This document shows positions 17,519 to 24,449 of a stretch of DNA of 24,449 nucleotides, piece by piece (positions within the stretch are counted from its first letter, which is position 1; the number at the start of each line of letters is the position of its first letter). A program made the position numbers and the translations under genes. The stretch is from Phytophthora quininea (taxonomy: Eukaryota > Oomycota > Peronosporomycetes > Peronosporales > Peronosporaceae), in the NCBI GenBank assembly GCA_011947345.1, contig JAAVTG010000226.1:1-24449 (forward strand), given 5' to 3'. Under the pieces are notes generated by a model. It was not told the DNA's origin. It made no database searches and was given only the letters and a program-made list of their open reading frames with translations.

Positions 17519-19754
17519 ATGACGGCACATGATCTCAAGGACACGACAGCGGCGATGAACCCCTCAATTTCGCCGACACCAGAGTCGCCTCGGAGGTCCA
17601 GCATTCCCGATAAATCGTCACCGAGGCAAAAGCAGCAGCAATCGCAGCTACCACAGCAACAGGAAGCAGCGGCGAGTCAGCAGACGCAACCATCCACGGA
17701 CCAGCAAAAATCGCAGCAGCAGCGAACTCCAGAACCTGTTGCGATAACCACAGCCGCTTCATCCAAAGCGTCTTCTGTAACGCCAGACAGCAGTGGGACT
17801 GGAGGTGACAACAACGGTGACGTTATCGGAGAGTACGTGCTTGGAGAGACGATCGGCAAAGGCACGTTTGGAAAAGTGCGCCTTGGATTGCATCTGCTAA
17901 CCGGCGAAAAAGTGGCGGTGAAGATTCTGGAGAAGAAGCGGATCGTGCAGGCTGCCGATGTGGAGCGTGTGGCTCGAGAGATTAAAATCCTCAAGCGAAA
18001 TCGGCATCAAAATGTGATCCAACTGTACGAGGTAATTGACTCCCCGAGCGCATTTTCCTCATCATGGAACACGTTGACGGGGGCGAAATGTTCGAGTACA
18101 TCGTCACAAATCACCGCATTCGAGAACCGGAGGCGGCCTTCCTCTTCAGGCAGATCGTGGATGGACTCGCCTACTTGCACGCGAACGAAGTCACTCACCG
18201 CGATCTCAAACCAGAGAATTTGCTGCTTCAAGCCAATCGTCACAATCATCGACAACAGCAGGACCAGGCGGTACCTTGTTCGCTATTAGTCAAGATCGTC
18301 GACTTTGGTCTGAGCAACACCCACGACGGTGGGCGTCTGCTGCGCACCGCCTGTGGTTCGCCATGTTATGCGGCGCCTGAAATGATCCAGGGTCGACTCT
18401 ATCACGGACCCATAGCCGATATGTGGTCTCTGGGTGTTGTACTCTTTGCAATGGTGTGTGGTTTCCTCCCATTTGAAGACAGCAACACGAATCTGCTGTA
18501 CAAGAAGATTCTGAGCGCCAACTACAAGATGCCAACGTTCTTATCGCCGAACGTACAAGACCTTATTCGCCGCATCCTGGAGACCGATCCGGAAAAGAGA
18601 TACACCGTGGACAAGATCCGCCAGCATCCATGGCTCGCGGGGGTGTCAATCCCAGATGTGGCAGGTTTCGAGCCAAATGCGGTCAACTCCGACGAGGCCA
18701 AAGCTCGACATGATCTCGTATTAGGCCAACTGGAAGCGTTAGGTCTTCCGAAAAACGATGTGCAAGGAGCGCTGTCCAAAAGGCTTTCAACCGCTTCACA
18801 GCGTCATATTATCTCCTTGACGGCAAGCTTCGGCGCGTTAGGAAGAACCGCATCCCAATACCAAGTAACATGCAAACGTCGCCAAGCTCGGACCGCCCAG
18901 CTCGTCGAGAAGGGAGCACAAGCAACAACGAAGCCAAGCGTACGGAACAGCCAACCAACGGTAGCGAAATTCGAGCTGTTGAATCTGCATCAGGCCAACG
19001 CAAACAGTCAGGAACCAACGCAGAGTCCCATGGACAGAGCCCCAGTCTGCGGGCACACGATGGAGCGACTGAAACCCCACGACGACGATCAAATTCGCAT
19101 CACCACACTTCGCATCCACACCACAACACCGAGAGTCCTTATGCTCGACGCGTAGTCACACCATCTTCTAGCAATGCGTCTCCACGACACAGTGGTCATT
19201 CGCTAAATGACTCAACACCACAGCGACCAAGTTCCGTCCGTGGAGGCCGCAATTTAGTGTTGACAAATGGATCGACGGGCATATCAACAGGTGCATCATT
19301 CTTACCTGTAGCACCCAACCCGCCGCGAGACCACCGCCATTCCGGGGTCCTCGTAGCTAGGAAACCGCAAGGCAGTACACGCGTGACTGTTAGCAATGGC
19401 ATGGTAGCTCTCAGACCTTTGGTGCAACCACCACGAAAGGAGCCCCAAGCAAGCACACGGCGGTACTCAACGGAATCTGCGCAGCACATGATCGTATCAC
19501 CACCTCTTCGTACAAATGTCGACACTACGCCTCGCCACATGTCGGTTGTTCCCGAGGCACCTTCACATCACGCGCTCACGACGACGAACGGCGGTGTGAT
19601 CATCCGACGGCGTCCATTAGTCTCGGCGGCTTCTAGTCACGCTGACCATGGTCACAGTTCTCATCAGTCACCCATGGCAGTGAATTCTTCAACAGACAAA
19701 TCGGACGATACCCGGTCGCCCCAGAGAATAGTTCCACCGCTACCTAGCACCTAA
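17519..19754 (+). CDS. SNF1/AMPK-like (CAMKL) serine/threonine kinase with long disordered termini, two 1-bp breaks
   Basis: Residues 1 to about 100 are Gln/Ser/Pro-rich and disordered. The kinase domain runs from about 105 to 360: GKGTFGKV loop, Lys135 in VAVK, HRDLKPEN (Asp about 229), DFGLS (about 262), activation loop LRTACGSPCYAAPE with the upstream-kinase Thr at about 277, and DMWSLGVVLFAM. A UBA-like segment (DEAKARHDLVLGQLEALGL) follows, as in AMPK/MARK kinases, then about 300 residues rich in Ser, His, Pro and Arg with no recognised KA1 domain. Frame breaks lie at the C run 18042-18045 and at the A run 18778-18781; one base at each gives 745 aa and joins DSP to LIMEHVDGGEMFEY and ALSK to AFNRFTASYYLLDGKL. 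A His-rich insert (NRHNHRQQQ) sits between PEN and DFG. A role in energy or stress signalling is inferred from family. Confidence 0.88.
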
Positions 19755-19805
19755 ACGCCTGAAATCCAACTACCGTATTTTGAACAACAATCGACAGCGC
19801 AAACT

Positions 19806-22642
19806 TCAGAGATTAATCTCCTCGATCTCTTCGTTTGGGCTTTTGCGGGCGGCCTCCTTCTGCTTGTTTGCCAGGATAGCCGACGAGAGGCTTCGACCCT
19901 TTGAAGATTTTCGTTTGTTGAGAATTGCCGGAGACGGAGTTCGAGATACCCGGGACAATGTGCCAGTACGAGAGGATGGCCGTGGTTTGTCGCGCTCCTC
20001 GTCACTTTCAACGCGCAAGCACGCTGTGTCGCTCACGAGTTGTTGGCATAATTTTTCAATCGATCCGAGCATTTTCTCTAGATCGTGCATGCGTTTGGTT
20101 TTGAGCCGATTACTTTCCGCCAATGCGTCTAGCCGAGATGCAACGTCTTCGTCGACTGTATGGCGCAGACTCTCGATCTGCGATTGTTGGAGCTCCACCC
20201 GCCGACTAACGCGCAAATGATTCTCAGCCTCCATCAACTCGCTCTGAACTTGACGCTTCACATGGCGTGTCAATTTACGAGAAGCAGTCTCAGTTGGTAG
20301 CGGCCATTTGCTGCCATTGGTCGCAGGTAACATGATTAACGGATCCACTTTCGTGAGGTTAGCACCATTCTTCCCGTTGCGTATTTCGGATACAACTCGC
20401 TTTACATCCGCAACAAAAAGGTTCGCTGCTGTGGAAAATCCTTTTGAGAACGGGTACTTTCGGAGTTGATCGGCTTCACGCCGCGCTGCCTGAAGAGTGC
20501 GCTCTTCAGCGGGTGTCATCTCTGCACTGGCATCCACAACATCACCTGAGTCATCCCAGCCCATGATAGGGTTTGCAGCAGCGCTTGCCAGCTCTTCGTC
20601 CTCCTCCTCTTGTTCCGTGATTGTCTGCATGTATGCGTCGTTGAGAATGGCAAGAAACACATTCACAAGAATAAGCAGCAACAGCAAATAGTACAGTATG
20701 TAGAACAGCGGTCCAGCCACGCGATGCGAGTCGGCCATCGCCACATAATCCAGCTCTCCAGCAACAGCCTGAAGTAACGTCACAATAGCCGCTCCTAATG
20801 AGCTAAAACCGCGCACATCCAAGCCAAAAAGCAGCAATCCAATCTGCGCGAAAGCACAGATGCACACCAGAAAACAAATGAAGAACCATGCTAAATCCCG
20901 CGCCGCTCGCCCGAGCATGCGAAGTAGCAAATTCATCCGCTTCGAGGCCGTCGTGTACTGCAGTAACTTCAGCCACACCAAAGCTGCATTCACGCTTTCC
21001 ACGACGCTCTCAGCGTACAAAACAGTAGCGAGTCCTTGAAAGTTCGGGATATCCTCCAGGTTTGCTGAGGCGATCACTTTCGATACCTTCCCGCTCATAG
21101 TTCCGTACGCGAGATCGATCGTGTAAAGTCTCACGCCGATAGCTGCTGCAAATACGGTGAGATGCAACGCCGTCAATACATTCCAAGGCGAGGCGGTCAA
21201 GAACACTTTCACGCCCTCTCGATACATAGACATCACCATTCGACACCATCCGATCAGAATGAAAAGAACCAGGAAACCTTCCAACACAATCCGTGCTGCA
21301 CTTCGCGACGAATAGCGAAAGAGGCGAAGCACACTGTCTGACAGCTGAACGAAAGCACCGCCAGAGGCTGGAAATTCCACTACGAGCTCTACGATGTTGA
21401 AAAGTTGCAGGTAAGCATTATAGACAGTCAAGTCTACGATCAATGCACGTGTAGGAAGATCCAAGTAGCGGTCGGCCTTCAGGTGCGCTAACTTTTGCCT
21501 CGAAAGCGACCCGTCCAAGCCGAGGTCAACCACATAACCTGATCCTGGGAACGATACGTCGGTGTATCCTTGGACAGTGAGTGATGCTGTTTGCTTAGCA
21601 CTGCTCCAGTTGTACGCGTACACAGCAATAGGAATTGCTGCTCCTTCGCCATTTGGGTTGGGATCTGCACACAGATGAATCCCTGCTGGTTCTTCATAAA
21701 TACACGTGCATTGGACATCGCATTGATCTGTGCATTGTGACGCGTATCTGAATTTGTCGACCCCGAAATGCTCTCCACACGTTCGTCCACAATCTGTGTA
21801 GCATGTCTGAAGGTCAGCATAACCTTTTGTTACGCCACTTTTTCCAGATCAGTGAAAAAGGCCCTGGCCGTCGCATAGCAAACTGAATTGACGATGTCGG
21901 CGTTGTTGAGAATCAAACCGTAGCCTTGCTGCTCTTCCACTCTGGTGGAGAATTTGCCATAGCAGTATGGCACGATGGACTCGTACTCGGGGACCTGGGT
22001 AAGAGACGGGCATGACCCAGGTTTCACTCGTAGCGTCCGCAGACGAACTCCACCCAGGAGTCGGTTAGAGCTCGTCATCACGCTTCCAGCTTTAGATGCT
22101 GTCACACTTGAAGCGTTATCACTGGTGCCTTGCACTGCTCCAAAAACCACGTCTGCAAAAGGGCCTTGCAGAAATGCCCACATCTGTGCCTGATCCCGAA
22201 TAGCAGTGAAGCTAGTCGGTAGGAGCGAAGCACCACTGGCTGCAAACGTTGTAGACGAAGACGTTGAAATCGCCGGAACTGTGAAAGACTGGTCGACGAG
22301 TGCGGTTTTGAGTCGGTTGGCGAAGTAGAACGCTTGCGTATTCTCTTCAATCACGGTGGTGGCCAAAATGAACAAAACGAGAAACACCATGTAGCCAAAC
22401 GCTTCAGTCAGGCTTCCGAACGGCACGGGGTTTCTGGCGATGCGTTTGATCTTCTCATCGCGACGTATGTCCGACGACGGGTCCGTCACTGCAGAAGACG
22501 CAACGGCATCCGGGACTGCTGATCTCGGTGATGTCGGTGTAGCAAGCGACACCTCCGCACTCTTGACATCGTTTTCGCTCGGCTTCGTATCCACCACAGA
22601 CTCGGCTCCAGAGTCGTCTCCAACGCGATGTCGCCGTAACAT
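19806..22642 (-). CDS. Polycystin (PKD2)-type cation channel with Cys-rich extracellular segment, one 1-bp break
   Basis: Starts at 22642. The cytosolic N-terminus leads to a first membrane segment (FGYMVFLVLFILATTV, about 78-93). A large extracellular domain follows, then a polycystin-typical region (PGSGYVVDLG, TRALIVDLTVYNAYLQLFN) and five more membrane segments, including S5 (WFFICFLVCICAFAQIGLLL), a pore helix (FSSLGAAIVTLLQAVAGELDY) and S6 (FYILYYLLLLLILVNVFLAILNDAYM). The C-terminal 300 residues are acidic, then basic, with a likely coiled coil near the end. Polycystins are Ca-permeable channels of cilia and other membranes; oomycete zoospores are flagellate. The frame breaks once, at the T run 21839-21843 (plus strand); one more base gives 945 aa and exposes a Cys-rich stretch, residues 281-325. 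It converges on the kinase gene with 51 bp between stops. Confidence 0.88.
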
Positions 22643-22834
22643 GGCGACGACAGGACTCTGTACAATCCACTCTGCGACTCCTTGAAAGGACGCTATTAGA
22701 TATGTATCCTACGAAACACACTACACACGAACCGACAAACCTCACACGTGAAAGCAAGTGACAAATATATACCCACGCCCAGATTGCTGTTTCTAACTAC
22801 TCCGCACCGTTAAGCACCGCCGTGATGCCACCAT
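22643..22834. other. 5' flank of the channel gene and 3' flank of the next gene
   Basis: 192 bp between two minus-strand genes; AT-rich TATATA word near 22765-22771. No gene. Confidence 0.35.
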
Positions 22835-23578
22835 TTAGCTTGCGTTGCTAGCTTGGTTTAGTCTTGTCCCAACCGGACTGGTTGGTCCTACCTCCGCCTT
22901 GGTCGGCGACTGCATCTTCGCCGGACTGGGCGTCGAGTTGCCGTCCCTAAACTCCACGCGGCGTTTCTTGGCTGTACCAGTGGAACTTGCCCCTGTCACC
23001 TTGGACCGCGCCTCCTCCACCAACATGTCCTTCAGCAGCTGAAATTTAGCGTGCTTCTGGTCCGTCAGACCTTGCAGCTTCTTCTCCAGACCCTGGAATA
23101 AAAACGATAAAAATGAGTCAGTTCTTTTCCTACAGACATGTCGGTCTCCCAACTCACCTCCAGCTGCCTCTTGGCTGCGTCCACCGCAGCCTCCTGCTTT
23201 GTAGGCGCCTTCTCTGTCTGCTTCTCGGCCTTCTTCTCTTTCGTTTCGACCTCACTATCTACTGACCCATTCTGCTTCGCTTCGGCGACCTCCTCTTCGT
23301 TTAGCCGTCGGTGTCGGATGCTGATCATCTTACGCCAGTTTTTCTGCATGCATCGTCTTCGAATTGCACTGGAAACATGTTCCAATTCTAAACGTTAGTG
23401 TTGTGGAGGAGAGTTGTTGCTGGTTTGTGCAGCCCACGAACCTGCGGATGGCCTCCTGCTTAGCGTCGCGGATGCGTCGAGGTGCCTCAACGCGGAAAGT
23501 GTGCGGCAGGATCGCCTCCAGGTCGCGCGGACCTGCGTACGGAGCGCGCGGGTTGCGCGCGTACGGCCGGCCGCTCAT
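22835..23578 (-). CDS. Small charged coiled-coil protein with GPS2-like segment, function unknown
   Basis: Exons (minus) 23578-23442, 23368-23158 and 23092-22835, with introns of 73 and 65 bp, add up to 606 bases and 201 aa without a break. The N-terminus is basic (MSGRPYARNPRAPY) and contains RDLEAILPHTFRVEAP. A second Arg-rich part (IRRRCMQKNWRKMI) precedes a Lys/Glu-rich helix. The segment LEGLEKKLQGLTDQKHAKF resembles the coiled coil of GPS2, a co-repressor subunit (pattern LEEKL..L...KH..F..LK..L..E). A KKRR stretch may be a nuclear signal, and SP/TP sites fill the tail. Membership in a chromatin complex is only a guess. It is divergent from the YKT6 gene. Confidence 0.75.
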
Positions 23579-23935
23579 GTTCAGTCCAGAATGTATAGCA
23601 AATTGAAAAGGCTTAGTTTTAGCAAATGGTATATCGCCAACGCACCTGTTTCTGGGATGAATAACCTGTAGAAAGCGCATTCTTATTCAAGTATAAATGC
23701 ATACTAAATTTGATACTTTACCTTCCATATTAAATATTAGCTAAACTATCAGGTTATATTTTCCTGCTGTAATATTTACCTCTCTCTGATTGGTCGACAT
23801 CCTCTAGCGCGATATTTGGCTGTGATGATGCACCGTTTTCCGCACATTGCCAGAGAGAAACCACAGCGTGACGGCCATAGTGAAAACCGCCGCCTCCTTT
23901 CCCCGCCCCCGCTCGCCGCCGTCTAGCTGCCCGCC
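23579..23935. promoter_or_regulatory. Divergent intergenic region, AT-rich core
   Basis: 357 bp between the small coiled-coil gene and the YKT6 gene. The middle (about 23680-23780) is strongly AT-rich, unlike the GC-rich surroundings, with words such as TATAAAT, TTAAATATTAG and TAATATTTA. ATTGG (CCAAT on minus) lies near 23790. The last 60 bp before the ATG are C-rich. Confidence 0.4.
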
Positions 23936-24449
23936 ATGAAGATCGTCGCCATCGGTGCGTCTCCATATCCCTCGCTCTTGATCGCTGCCGTCAAAGCGTG
24001 CGATATCCACCTTCCCAGAGCCCAGTGTTCCTAACGATGACATGCTAAAATTTGCTGCTGCGATGTGGCTTCAGAACTGCTGCGTCAGGACAATCAGGGC
24101 CAGGACCCGACGATCCTGTCGGCGGCCTTTGAGGTCTCGTCCTTCGGCTACTTCCAGCGCTCTGGGTACGTCGATTGCGTCGTCAGAATGCTGCAGTCTA
24201 TGGATGGGGAAAACTGAACTGAGTTGTGCGTTGGCAGCGTCCGGGAGATGATCAACTTCTTCAGTCGCACCTTCATCAAGCGCACGGAGCCCGGACAGCG
24301 GCAATCCATCCAGCACGAAGGTGACGACAGCGCAGTGTTTTGTAGGAACCCACTGCAGCCGTTTGCTGACGCTGTGACGTTTCTACTGCTACTTGGCAGA
24401 GTACAATTGCCACGTGTACGTGCGTCGCGATAGCCTCTCCGGTATCGTC
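23936..24449 (+). CDS. YKT6: YKT6-type longin R-SNARE, 3'-partial
   Basis: Vesicle-fusion SNARE with an N-terminal longin domain, acting between ER, Golgi, vacuole and endosome. Exons are 23936-23954 (19 bp, MKIVAI), 24075-24165, 24238-24320 and 24400 to the window end; introns of 120, 72 and 79 bp are GT-AG with phases 1, 2 and 1 that join cleanly. Exon 2 gives ELLRQDNQGQ and FEVSSFGYFQRS, the YKT6 SSF-x-FFQR motif. Exon 3 gives VREMINFFSRTFIKRT. Exon 4 gives YNCHVYVRRDSLSGIV, matching the family's YLCHVYVR.DSLAGV. The SNARE helix and the C-terminal prenylation Cys lie beyond the edge. Confidence 0.9.

Noticed and set aside
21488..21820. A separate 110-aa gene between the two parts of the channel
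   Set aside because: The alternative frame here encodes the Cys-rich stretch and joins both channel parts once a single base at 21839-21843 is allowed for.

Overview
The window is nuclear DNA from an oomycete, most likely a Phytophthora-type peronosporalean. Evidence: compact genes with few, short (56-120 bp) GT-AG introns; start-proximal elements matching the oomycete initiator plus flanking element (GCTCATTYYNCAWTTT); secreted trypsin-like proteins of the glucanase-inhibitor/elicitor type; and a group II xylose isomerase. The species call is inference.

Layout, left to right. (1) 2-885: 3' part of a secreted trypsin-like gene whose catalytic Ser is replaced by Tyr. (2) 1064-3367, minus: a 5-TM sulfatase / lipoteichoic-acid-synthase-like membrane protein. 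(3) 3650-8005 and 8655-13013: a near-perfect inverted duplication, arms 4356 and 4359 bp, spacer 649 bp. Each arm carries a xylose isomerase gene and a secreted TAP-like (S33) serine peptidase gene, so the isomerases are head to head. (4) 13061-14404, minus: a second trypsin-like protease with an intact triad. (5) 14740-17252: two divergent UMPH-1 pyrimidine 5'-nucleotidase paralogues about 100 bp apart. (6) 17519-19754: a SNF1/AMPK-like kinase with long disordered ends. (7) 19806-22642, minus: a polycystin (PKD2)-type cation channel. (8) 22835-23578, minus: a small coiled-coil protein with a GPS2-like segment. (9) 23936 to the end: the 5' part of a YKT6 (longin R-SNARE) gene.

Many genes are broken by single-base losses, usually in homopolymers. 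Adding the missing bases back gives whole-codon lengths in every case tested (sulfatase 768 aa, TAP peptidase 577, kinase 745, channel 945). The two arms of the inverted repeat differ at such indels and also at real substitutions. The pattern suggests consensus indel error in long-read assembly at least as strongly as gene decay, so breaks are described but most genes are kept as CDS.

The genes do not form one pathway. Secreted hydrolases and protease homologues (trypsin-like pair, TAP peptidase) and sugar metabolism (xylose isomerase) make up the duplicated, accessory-looking left half. The right half (nucleotidases, kinase, channel, SNARE) looks like ordinary housekeeping content.
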